The notes beneath the pieces are model-generated. The model saw only the letters and a program-made list of their open reading frames with translations, did not search any database and was not told the DNA's origin. A program made the translations under genes and the position numbers. Positions 54,700-62,474 of a stretch of DNA of 64,000 nt are shown here, piece after piece. Numbering within the stretch: position 1 is the first letter of the stretch; each line of letters starts with the position of its first letter. Source of the DNA: Flavobacterium sp. GSB-24 (GTDB lineage Bacteria > Bacteroidota > Bacteroidia > Flavobacteriales > Flavobacteriaceae); the NCBI RefSeq assembly GCF_027924665.1, contig NZ_AP027043.1, positions 992,001-1,056,000 on the forward strand, given 5' to 3'.

Positions 54700-55980
54700 A
54701 TGCCAAAATTTCTCCTAAGCCTAGTTTTAATTTGTGCCACTACATTTATATGGGCACAGGATTCACAGCAAGAAAAACTGGAGCAGCGTAAAGCTCAAAT
54801 TCAACAGGAAATCCGAGACAATGAAAAGATGCTTCAGTCTGTTCGAAAAAAAGAGAAATCTGCTGTGAATGAATATTTAATTCAGGCAAACAAAATCAAA
54901 TTAAAAGAGAAATTAATTAATACAACCGCTAAACAGGAAAAAATCCTGAGTAACGATATGTATATTAATCAGGTTAAGGTAAATAAGCTCAAAAAAGAAT
55001 TGGCAGTATTAAAAGAGGATTATGCAAAAATGATTTTGAAATCCTACAAAAGCCGTTCTGAACAGAGTAGAGCAATGTTTATTTTATCTTCAGAAAGTTT
55101 TTTGCAGGCTTACAAGAGAGCGCAATACTTAAAACAATATACGAATTACAGAAAAAATCAAGGTTTAGAAATTCAGTCTAAAACCGCTGAATTAGTAGAT
55201 TACAATTCAAAACTTGACGGACAAAGACAAGTTAAGAAAAAAATTATTGCTGAGAATGAAAAAGAAAAGAAAAGCTTAGAAGAAGAAAAGAAAGAACAGC
55301 AAAAGCTTGTTAACACGATTAAAAAAGACAAAAATAAAATTATTGCTGATACAAAAGCCAAACAGCAGGAATCTAGAAGAATTGATGCAAAAATCAAAGA
55401 TCTTATTCGTGAACAAATTAGATTAGCGAATCAAAGAGCTGAAGAAGAAAGACGTAGAAAAATAGCCGAGGGAAAAGCTACCGAAGCAGAAAAAGCAGAG
55501 GCGTCAACAACTAAAAGTTATTCATCAGATAAAATTACATTAACGCCAGAGGGTAAAATTTTAGCAGCAGATTTTAAAGCAAACCGAGGGAAACTGCCTT
55601 GGCCAGTGGAAAAAGGATTTATATCGCTTGGTTATGGAGATCAGCCGCATCCACTTTATCCTTCTTTAACTGTTCATAATTCAGGAGTAGAGATTACTAC
55701 AGAACAAGGAGCAACAGCTCGAGCAGTATTTGAGGGAGTGGTATCAAAAGTTATTGCATTGTCTCCTGTAAACAGAGCCGTTTTTATTCAACATGGAGAT
55801 TATTTTACGGTATACCAAAACCTAAGTTCGGTGTCTGTTGAGCAAGGTGATAAAGTAAAAGTGAAACAAAGTATTGGAAAAGTAAGAACAAGTGGAGACA
55901 CTGGAAAAACAATTATTAAATTCTTAATTCTTCAAAATACATCAAATAATAATCCAGAAGGATGGTTACAAAACAGATAA
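54700..55980 (+). CDS. EnvC-like murein hydrolase activator (degenerate M23)
   Basis: This 426-residue periplasmic protein has a signal peptide (cleavage near IWAQ), a long coiled coil (about 22-270, rich in Lys/Glu/Gln) and a C-terminal LytM/M23-like domain (about 295-420). The metal ligands of the active enzyme are lost: where HxGxD is expected it has NSGVE (in TVHNSGVEITTEQGA), and the later HxH is absent (IQHGDYFTVYQNL). It should therefore activate an amidase during cell separation, as EnvC does, and not cut peptidoglycan itself. A terminator follows. Confidence 0.85.
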   Translation: MPKFLLSLVLICATTFIWAQDSQQEKLEQRKAQIQQEIRDNEKMLQSVRKKEKSAVNEYLIQANKIKLKEKLINTTAKQEKILSNDMYINQVKVNKLKKELAVLKEDYAKMILKSYKSRSEQSRAMFILSSESFLQAYKRAQYLKQYTNYRKNQGLEIQSKTAELVDYNSKLDGQRQVKKKIIAENEKEKKSLEEEKKEQQKLVNTIKKDKNKIIADTKAKQQESRRIDAKIKDLIREQIRLANQRAEEERRRKIAEGKATEAEKAEASTTKSYSSDKITLTPEGKILAADFKANRGKLPWPVEKGFISLGYGDQPHPLYPSLTVHNSGVEITTEQGATARAVFEGVVSKVIALSPVNRAVFIQHGDYFTVYQNLSSVSVEQGDKVKVKQSIGKVRTSGDTGKTIIKFLILQNTSNNNPEGWLQNR

Positions 55981-55985
55981 AATTT

Positions 55986-56012
55986 AAAAGGAGCTTTTTT
56001 GCTCCTTTTTTT
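55986..56012 (+). terminator. Terminator after the EnvC-like gene
   Basis: AAAAGGAGC-tttttt-GCTCCTTTTTTT, a perfect stem with T tail, 6 bases after the stop. Confidence 0.93.
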
Positions 56013-56106
56013 ATGAAATAGAAAAATTAATCTGAAATTGAACTTATCCTAAATAGAAATTACTGCTTTCGTTAAGCTGAAATTATACGATTGAATTTAA
56101 AAATAG

Positions 56107-56114
56107 TATTTTTG
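56107..56114 (+). promoter_or_regulatory. -7 promoter box overlapping the rbfA start region
   Basis: TATTTTTG fits TAnnTTTG and ends only 4 bases before the rbfA ATG, so transcription would start at or very near the start codon. Confidence 0.45.
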
Positions 56115-56118
56115 CAGT

Positions 56119-56511
56119 ATGGAAACAAATAGACAGAAAAAAATAGGCGGTGTTATTCAGAAAGATCTGGTTGACATTTTGCAAGGTGAAGTGCGAAAAA
56201 ACGGAATTACTAATCTGGTAATTTCGGTATCCAAAGTTAGTGTAACTTCAGACTTATCTGTGGCAACAGTATATTTAAGCATCTTTCCTCAAGAAAAAGC
56301 ACAAGAAACTTTAGAAGGGATCAAATCAAATACAACATTGATTAAACACGATTTATCACAACGTGTACGTTTGCAATTACGTCGTGTACCAAACTTGGTA
56401 TTCTTTATCGATGACTCTTTAGATTATATCGAAAAAATCGACAATGCTTTAGCTGGAAAAGAAAACCCAATAGAGAATCGTGATCTTTTAGAAAAAAGAA
56501 GAAAATCATAA
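56119..56511 (+). CDS. rbfA: 30S ribosome-binding factor A
   Basis: This 130-residue KH-like protein takes part in maturation of the 16S rRNA 5' end in the small ribosomal subunit. METNRQKKIGGVIQKDLVDIL, VISVSKVSVTSDLSVATVYLSIFP and LRRVPNLVFFIDDSLDYIEKIDNAL are its family blocks. The start is fixed by the conserved N terminus. It ends one base before the permease gene, so they are cotranscribed. Confidence 0.95.
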   Translation: METNRQKKIGGVIQKDLVDILQGEVRKNGITNLVISVSKVSVTSDLSVATVYLSIFPQEKAQETLEGIKSNTTLIKHDLSQRVRLQLRRVPNLVFFIDDSLDYIEKIDNALAGKENPIENRDLLEKRRKS

Positions 56512-56512
56512 A

Positions 56513-57712
56513 TTGAATTTCCCCCTTTACATAGCCAAACGTTATATTTTTAGCAGCAGCAAAAACAATGCTATCAATATTATTAACCGCATTGCCAGCA
56601 TGGGAATCATTGTTGGCACGATGGCTTTGTTTGTGGTTTTATCTGTTTTCAGCGGATTAAAAGTTTTTAGCCTTTCGTTTACAAACGAAATTGATCCCGA
56701 TTTAAAACTGGTGAGCACTTACGGAAAATCATTTTTAATCACACCAGATCAGGAAAGTCAGATTAAGAAAATTAACGGCGTTGCTTCTTACACCAAAATT
56801 ATAGAAGAGCGTGTTTTATTTTTGTTTAAAGATAAACAGCAAGTTACTTATCTAAAAGGAGTTGATAGCAATTATGCAGTTGTCAATGATATTAAGAAAA
56901 AATTGTACAACGGTCAATGGCTCAAACCAGACAGCTATCAAGTTGTGATTGGATACGGTTTAGCTCAGAATTTTTCTATGGGAATTCTCGATTTTGAGAA
57001 TCCGTTGCAGATTTTTGCCCCAAAACCTGGAAAAGGTGCAATCGAAAATCCGGAAGAAGCTTTCAATAAAACCGATGTCCTGCCTGTTGGGATTTATTCT
57101 ATAAGCGAAGATTTAGATTCAAAGTATGTGTTTGCAGATTTAGGTTTAGTACAAGAATTATTAATGTATAAAACCAATCAAATTTCTGGAATTGAATTTA
57201 AACTCAAAGAAAATGCAGATGAAAATGCAGTAAAGACTCAGCTCAATGCTATTTTTAAAAATAAAATTACGTTAAAAAACAGAGCGCAATTAAACGAATC
57301 TTTATATAAAATGCTGAATACCGAAAATATAGTAGTGTATTTGATTTTTACTTTGGTGATAATCGTGGCTCTTTTTAATTTAGTAGGAGCATTGATTATG
57401 ATGATTTTAGAGAAGAAAGGAAATCTTAAAACACTTTTTAATCTCGGAACAGAAATCAATAATCTTAGAAAAATATTTCTGCTTCAAGGAACTTTGTTAA
57501 GCTTTTTTGGTGGCTTAATCGGACTTATTTTGGGTATAATCCTAGTGATATTACAGCAGCAATATGAACTGATAATGATTACGCCAACATTAGCTTATCC
57601 AGTTGTTTTTTCACTAGAAAATGTTCTAATTGTAATGACAACTATTGTGATACTTGGATTTGTAGCCTCATTAATTGCAAGCAGCCGAGTAAGCAAAAAA
57701 TTGCTGGATTAA
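56513..57712 (+). CDS. FtsX/LolC-like ABC transporter permease
   Basis: This 399-residue protein has the MacB/LolC topology: an N-terminal helix (about 23-45), a periplasmic domain of some 220 residues and three C-terminal helices. MNFPLYIAKRYIFSSSKNNAINIINRIASMGI is the family's N terminus, translated from a TTG start at 56513. It probably belongs to a lipoprotein-release or similar exporter; its ATPase is not adjacent. The gene follows rbfA after 1 base, an order common in Bacteroidota. Confidence 0.87.
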   Translation: MNFPLYIAKRYIFSSSKNNAINIINRIASMGIIVGTMALFVVLSVFSGLKVFSLSFTNEIDPDLKLVSTYGKSFLITPDQESQIKKINGVASYTKIIEERVLFLFKDKQQVTYLKGVDSNYAVVNDIKKKLYNGQWLKPDSYQVVIGYGLAQNFSMGILDFENPLQIFAPKPGKGAIENPEEAFNKTDVLPVGIYSISEDLDSKYVFADLGLVQELLMYKTNQISGIEFKLKENADENAVKTQLNAIFKNKITLKNRAQLNESLYKMLNTENIVVYLIFTLVIIVALFNLVGALIMMILEKKGNLKTLFNLGTEINNLRKIFLLQGTLLSFFGGLIGLILGIILVILQQQYELIMITPTLAYPVVFSLENVLIVMTTIVILGFVASLIASSRVSKKLLD

Positions 57713-57884
57713 TTTCTTCTTTAAAAATATTACTTATATTTACCGCCTTGAAAATCTACAGCATATGATTGTTTCTGCCTAATCCTACTTTATTTTTTAG
57801 AATAATTAGGATACTTACGTTTTTATTTTTTTAGTTCAGATCATAGAGCATCTGGACGAATTTTATCATTTATCCTAAAATATC

Positions 57885-59312
57885 ATGACAGAAACATCTA
57901 TAAAGAAAAGTTTATTTTCTAAAATTTTTACCACATTAAAACAAGCCTTAAATGGCGACGAATCATTTGACTATACTTCTGGAAGTATAAAAAAAGCCGT
58001 TATTCTATTGGCCATTCCGATGGTTTTAGAAATGATGATGGAATCGGTTTTTGCTCTGGTCGATTTATATTTTGTCGGACATTTAGAGCATAGCAGTTTT
58101 GCTATTCAAACCGTTGGATTAACCGAGTCTGTACTAACAGTTATATATTCTCTTGCAATCGGGATGAGTATGGCGGCAACCGCAGTTGTAGCACGACGAA
58201 TTGGAGAAAAAGATCCAGTCGCGGCTGCAAAAGCAGGAATGCAGGCGATCATTGTCGCAATTGCTGTAAACAGCGTTATGAGTATCTTGGGAATTATTTA
58301 TGCCAAAGATATTCTGCTATTAATGGGAGCATCTCCTGAAGCAGCTGAACATGGTTTCCACTTCACACAGATTATGATTGGATCTAGTTTATGCATTATG
58401 CTTTTGTTCCTGATTAACGGAATTTTTCGCGGTGCAGGAAATGCGGCAATCGCCATGAAAAGTCTTTGGATTGCCAATATCTGCAATATTATTTTATGTC
58501 CAATTTTAATTAACGGTTTAGGGCCAATTCCTGCTTTCGGATTGGTTGGCGCTGCTTTGGCAACAACTTTCGGAAGAAGCATCGGCGTTTTATATCAGGT
58601 TTATCATTTGTTTTTTGGAAATGGAATTTTAAAAATTAAGATTCCATATTTTGTTCCAGATTTTAAACAAATTCAGGCATTAGTAAAAATCGCGGCTCCT
58701 GGAATTCTGCAATTTGTAATTGCTTCTTGCAGCTGGATTTTCTTAGCACAATTAGTCGCAACAACTGGTGGCGATCATGGTTCTGCAGGTTATCAAACGG
58801 CACTGAGAATTATGATGTTTTTTATTCTCCCAGCTTGGGGATTAAGTAATGCTGCAGCGACTTTGGTTGGACAGAATTTAGGCGCCAAACAAATTGAACG
58901 TGCCGAAAAATCGGTTTATACAACTGCGCGTTATAATGTGATTTTCATGGCGACAATTATGGTTATTACGCTTGCTTTTGGGAGATATATAATATCCTTT
59001 TTCACCAATGATGAAATGGTAAAAACGATTGCTGTCGAAGCACTTCAAATTATGAGCATCGGTTTTATCTTCTACGGAATAGGAATGGTTTTAATAAACA
59101 CATTCAATGGAGCGGGAGATACCTGGACACCAACTGGAATTAATTTCTTTGGGTTTTGGCTGTTCCAAATTCCACTGGCGTATGTGTTGGCAAAACATTT
59201 TAATATGGGACCAACGGGAGTTTTTATTGCAATTCCTGTTGCTGAAACTGCGATTACTTTAGCCGGAATCTTTTTCTATAAGAGAGGGAAGTGGAAGAGA
59301 ACTCAAGTTTAA
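57885..59312 (+). CDS. MATE family efflux transporter
   Basis: This 475-residue membrane protein has 12 helices in two homologous halves and matches the NorM/DinF-type MATE family, which export drugs or metabolites using Na+ or H+. AIPMVLEMMMESVFALVDLYFVGHL and GMSMAATAVVARRIGEKDP are conserved first-half blocks; GLSNAAATLVGQNLGAKQ is the second-half counterpart. A soluble stretch of about 38 residues precedes the first helix. The 172 bases upstream hold no gene. Confidence 0.92.
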   Translation: MTETSIKKSLFSKIFTTLKQALNGDESFDYTSGSIKKAVILLAIPMVLEMMMESVFALVDLYFVGHLEHSSFAIQTVGLTESVLTVIYSLAIGMSMAATAVVARRIGEKDPVAAAKAGMQAIIVAIAVNSVMSILGIIYAKDILLLMGASPEAAEHGFHFTQIMIGSSLCIMLLFLINGIFRGAGNAAIAMKSLWIANICNIILCPILINGLGPIPAFGLVGAALATTFGRSIGVLYQVYHLFFGNGILKIKIPYFVPDFKQIQALVKIAAPGILQFVIASCSWIFLAQLVATTGGDHGSAGYQTALRIMMFFILPAWGLSNAAATLVGQNLGAKQIERAEKSVYTTARYNVIFMATIMVITLAFGRYIISFFTNDEMVKTIAVEALQIMSIGFIFYGIGMVLINTFNGAGDTWTPTGINFFGFWLFQIPLAYVLAKHFNMGPTGVFIAIPVAETAITLAGIFFYKRGKWKRTQV

Positions 59313-59332
59313 ATTAATGATATTTTTGTTTA

Positions 59333-59935
59333 ATGGATTATTTTGAAGTTCGAATAAAAGGAGAGAGTAATTTTTGGAAAAAATTTGGAATATTTTCTGA
59401 AAGTCTTTTATATTTAGACAAAGATGTGCAGTTTAACGAAATTAAATTCCCTATTCATAAAGGAGATTTAAAAATTAAATTGTTAAATAATGATGGGAAT
59501 GTTATCTTAAGTCCAAAAGATTTATTCAAGAAAAAACTTCCTGACTTCAGCGAAGTATCTTATCATAAAATACTATTCAAAAATGATTTACTAACGAAAA
59601 ATTTCTGCGAAAACATTAATGGGATTGAGTTTGTTCCTATTGAATTACAGGGAGATTTTGATGTCAGCTATAGCTTGCTAAATTTTTCAACTATTATAAA
59701 TTGTATAGATTTCTCTCAATCAAAATACGAGAAGTATATTCACAGTGTACCAGTTTTAAAAAAGAATGAAATACCTAAGAATATTGATGGTTTTTTTCTT
59801 TCAGGATGGCATTCAGGTGAAGAATGGAATAAACATCGTTTTCTAAATATAGTTAATGATAAGTTGAGGCTTAAATTTCTTTCCTTAAATAATGCAGTAG
59901 ATTTTTTAATTTTCACAAAAGTTGAATTGATATAA
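59333..59935 (+). CDS. Hypothetical protein, possible Imm11/DUF1629-like immunity protein
   Basis: This 200-residue soluble protein has no clear family assignment. The arrangement YSLLNFSTIINCIDFSQSKYEKY, followed by a short segment to DGFFLSG and a C-terminal NDKLRLKFLSLNNAVDFLIFTKVEL, recalls the Imm11/DUF1629 group of contact-toxin immunity proteins. The similarity is visual and partial. No toxin gene is beside it. It starts 20 bases after the MATE gene and ends at a bidirectional terminator. Confidence 0.5.
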   Translation: MDYFEVRIKGESNFWKKFGIFSESLLYLDKDVQFNEIKFPIHKGDLKIKLLNNDGNVILSPKDLFKKKLPDFSEVSYHKILFKNDLLTKNFCENINGIEFVPIELQGDFDVSYSLLNFSTIINCIDFSQSKYEKYIHSVPVLKKNEIPKNIDGFFLSGWHSGEEWNKHRFLNIVNDKLRLKFLSLNNAVDFLIFTKVELI

Positions 59936-59940
59936 GTATA

Positions 59941-59970
59941 AAAAAAGACCTTCAATTGAAGGTCTTTTTT
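59941..59970. terminator. Bidirectional terminator before dusB
   Basis: A perfect 30-base palindrome (AAAAAAGACCTTCAA and its complement) stops both the hypothetical gene and the convergent dusB. Confidence 0.92.
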
Positions 59971-59975
59971 TATAT

Positions 59976-60968
59976 TTAAACAAATTCATATCCCGCATAA
60001 ACCTGTTCAATTTCTTTCATAACAGCAAATAAATCTTCAGGAGCATCAGTTGTAACTAATTTTTGTTTGAATTCTTTGAAGGAATGAATTCCTTTGAAAT
60101 AGTTCGTATAGTGACGACGCATTTCTACAATTCCCAAACGTTCACCTTTCCATTCCATTGACCACATTAAATGATTTCTAGCAGCTTCAACACGATCAAT
60201 AACCGTTGGAGCAGGCAAGTGCTCGCCAGTTTTAAAGAAATGCTTGATTTCGTTAAAAATCCACGGATATCCAATCGCCGCACGGCCAATCATGATTCCG
60301 TCGATTCCGTATTCATTTTTATATTGTAATGCTTTTTCTGGGCTGTCAATATCGCCATTTCCAAAAATAGGCATTGTAATTCTTGGGTTGTTTTTTACAC
60401 GTGCAATATGTGACCAGTCAGAATGACCTTTATACATTTGCGCGCGGGTTCTGGCGTGAATCGTTAAAGCTTGAACGCCAATATCCTGAAGTCTTTCGGC
60501 AACTTCATCGATATTAATTGAGTTTTCATCCCAGCCTAAACGAGTTTTTACGGTAACAGGCAAATCAGTTCCTTTAATAACCGCTTGTGTTAAACGTACC
60601 ATCAAATCAACATCTTTTAAAACTCCCGCTCCAGCACCTTTGCAAACTACTTTTTTTACTGGACATCCAAAATTGATATCCACTAAATCTGGTTTTACTG
60701 TCGAAACAATTTTAGATGACATTTCCATCGCTTCTTCATCGCCGCCAAAAATCTGAATTCCGACAGGACGTTCGTAATCAAAAATATCCAGCTTCATGCG
60801 GCTTTTTATAGCATCACGAATTAATCCTTCCGACGAAATAAATTCAGAATACATCATGTCTGCCCCGTGCGCTTTGCATAATCTGCGAAACGGCGGATCG
60901 CTGACGTCTTCCATCGGAGCGAGTAATAAAGGAAATTCAGGTAATTCTATGTTGCCAATCTTGACCAT
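59976..60968 (-). CDS. dusB: tRNA-dihydrouridine synthase B
   Basis: I take the ATG at 60968, giving 330 residues that begin MVKIGNIELPEFPLLLAPMEDVSDPPFR; the frame extends 40 residues further into an intergenic repeat, which is not part of the protein. This flavoenzyme reduces uridine in the tRNA D-loop. DINFGCPVKKVVCKGAGAGVLKD contains the catalytic cysteine. ALTIHARTRAQMYKG, FGNGDIDSPEKAL and GIDGIMIGRAAIGYPWIF bind FMN and tRNA. The promoter at 60984-61017 supports the start. Confidence 0.94.
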   Translation of the reverse strand: MVKIGNIELPEFPLLLAPMEDVSDPPFRRLCKAHGADMMYSEFISSEGLIRDAIKSRMKLDIFDYERPVGIQIFGGDEEAMEMSSKIVSTVKPDLVDINFGCPVKKVVCKGAGAGVLKDVDLMVRLTQAVIKGTDLPVTVKTRLGWDENSINIDEVAERLQDIGVQALTIHARTRAQMYKGHSDWSHIARVKNNPRITMPIFGNGDIDSPEKALQYKNEYGIDGIMIGRAAIGYPWIFNEIKHFFKTGEHLPAPTVIDRVEAARNHLMWSMEWKGERLGIVEMRRHYTNYFKGIHSFKEFKQKLVTTDAPEDLFAVMKEIEQVYAGYEFV

Positions 60969-60983
60969 CTTCGTAATTTTTTG

Positions 60984-61017
60984 CAAAATTACAACATTTC
61001 GTTTAATTTGAACCAAA
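60984..61017 (-). promoter_or_regulatory. Promoter of dusB
   Basis: On the minus strand TTTG (61017-61014) and TAATTTTG (60991-60984), 22 bases apart, match the Bacteroidota promoter. They lie inside the apparent N-terminal extension of the dusB frame, so the start at 60968 is favoured. Confidence 0.65.
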
Positions 61018-61020
61018 TTG

Positions 61021-61181
61021 AGGTTCAAAGGTTCAGAGTTGCAAAGGGACAAAGGTTTTTTTATCAGTTTTTTAAGAAACCTTTGCAACTTTGTCTCTAA
61101 TTGAGTTTCAGAGTTTCAAAGGCTTTTTTATCAAGCTATTAAGAAACCTTTGTCCCTTTGTCCCTTTGCAACTTTGAACCT
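61021..61181. repeat. Intergenic inverted repeat with 38-base arms
   Basis: Imperfect arms at 61021-61058 and 61144-61181 are built from short units such as ggttcaaag, gttgcaaag and ggacaaag. The interior holds two further copies of an AAAGG-tttttat-...-AAGAAACCTTTG element. It lies between the ligase stop and the dusB promoter, and may act as a terminator for the ligase gene. Confidence 0.8.
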
Positions 61182-61187
61182 AAAAAA

Positions 61188-62474
61188 TTATCTATAATCA
61201 AAAAATCGAATAGGTTTTCGACTCATCGGATTGAAAACTAGCGGGTTTAAAACTTCTTTTGAAGCAAATTCTATTTTTGGAGTTACTCTTAGTTTGGCTC
61301 TAAAATGGTCTTTTATTTCCTGAAGAAACTCGGGAGTTTGATTTTTTGCAGCAATTTTAATCAGGATTTCGTCTGTGCCTAAATCGTTGGTTGAAATTTC
61401 GATAAGATGATTTTCGATATTATCAAAACTGCTCAAAACATCGTTCATTGCTGGTGGATAAAGCGTTGTTCCTTTGTATTTTATCATCTGTTTTTTACGG
61501 CCGACAACTGGACCAACCCGCAAAGTATTTCTACCGCAGGCACAAGGCTCGTCATGAAGCTGTACAATATCGCCAGTTTTAAAACGTAGCAATGGCATGG
61601 CTTCAATTCCTAAAGTAGTAAAAGTAAGTTCGCCGGTTTCTCCATTTTTTACAGGCTGATTATGTTCATCCAAAACTTCAACAATAATCAATTCAGGATG
61701 ATGATGTCCGCCTTTTCCGTGTTCACATTCTGTAAAAGCAGTACTCATTTCGGTAGAAGCATAAGTCGAAAATAACTTAATATTCCACTTATCAGTAATT
61801 TTTTTGGATAGAATATTCATCGAAAAATCTTGTTCTCTTAACGATTCTCCAATACAAACTGCGCCTTTTATGCTCGAATTATTATAATCAATTCCGTGGG
61901 CTTCAGCGTATTCAATTAATTTTAAAAGGAAAGATGGAACTGTAATTAAATAACTTGGATTGTATTTTAAAATAGAATCCCACTGCATTTCTGGAATTCC
62001 AGCACCAACACGAATTACGCCGACTTTCAACTTTCTCAGACCTAAAAAATAAGCCAAACCAGCCATAAATTTTCGGTCAATTGTGGTCATTAACTGTACA
62101 ACATCTCCTTCTGCAATTCCAGCGCAGGCGAACGAAATCGCTTCGTTATACGCCAGTCGATCTAAGTCGGAATCCGTTAAACCAAAAGTTACAGGATCGC
62201 CTAAAGTTCCAGAAGTTGAGGCATAATCGATAATTTTTTGCTGCGGCACACACAAAAAATCATCGTTGTATTGCTGTAAATCTTCTTTCGTTGTAACCGG
62301 AAGAAATTGTAAATCTTCTAATGTTTTTACTTTAGAAATATCAATATTTTTTCCAGCAAAAAGTCTTTTGTAAAAAGGAGAATTTTGACTGATGTAAGCT
62401 AGAAGTTCGGCTAATTTTTTTTCTTGAAAAATTTTAATCTCTTCTAAAGAATCTTTTTCTATTGCTGGAATCAT
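61188..62474 (-). CDS. Adenylate-forming ligase (phenylacetate-CoA ligase-like)
   Basis: This 428-residue ANL enzyme has the ATP-binding DYASTSGTLGDPVTFGLT (about 82-100), STYASTEMSTAFTECEHG, RFKTGDIVQLHDEPCACG and the hinge-region VVGRKKQMIKYKGTTLYPPAM typical of the PaaK family. It would activate an aryl or acyl acid. It overlaps the upstream C45 gene by 4 bases (ATGA), so they are cotranscribed. I infer that the pair belongs to a flexirubin/dialkylresorcinol-type cluster beyond the window. Confidence 0.85.
   Translation of the reverse strand: MIPAIEKDSLEEIKIFQEKKLAELLAYISQNSPFYKRLFAGKNIDISKVKTLEDLQFLPVTTKEDLQQYNDDFLCVPQQKIIDYASTSGTLGDPVTFGLTDSDLDRLAYNEAISFACAGIAEGDVVQLMTTIDRKFMAGLAYFLGLRKLKVGVIRVGAGIPEMQWDSILKYNPSYLITVPSFLLKLIEYAEAHGIDYNNSSIKGAVCIGESLREQDFSMNILSKKITDKWNIKLFSTYASTEMSTAFTECEHGKGGHHHPELIIVEVLDEHNQPVKNGETGELTFTTLGIEAMPLLRFKTGDIVQLHDEPCACGRNTLRVGPVVGRKKQMIKYKGTTLYPPAMNDVLSSFDNIENHLIEISTNDLGTDEILIKIAAKNQTPEFLQEIKDHFRAKLRVTPKIEFASKEVLNPLVFNPMSRKPIRFFDYR

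Noticed and set aside
60969..61088. A 40-residue N-terminal extension of DusB
   Set aside because: The extension is coded by the intergenic caaag repeat and contains the likely dusB promoter; the family N terminus begins at 60968.
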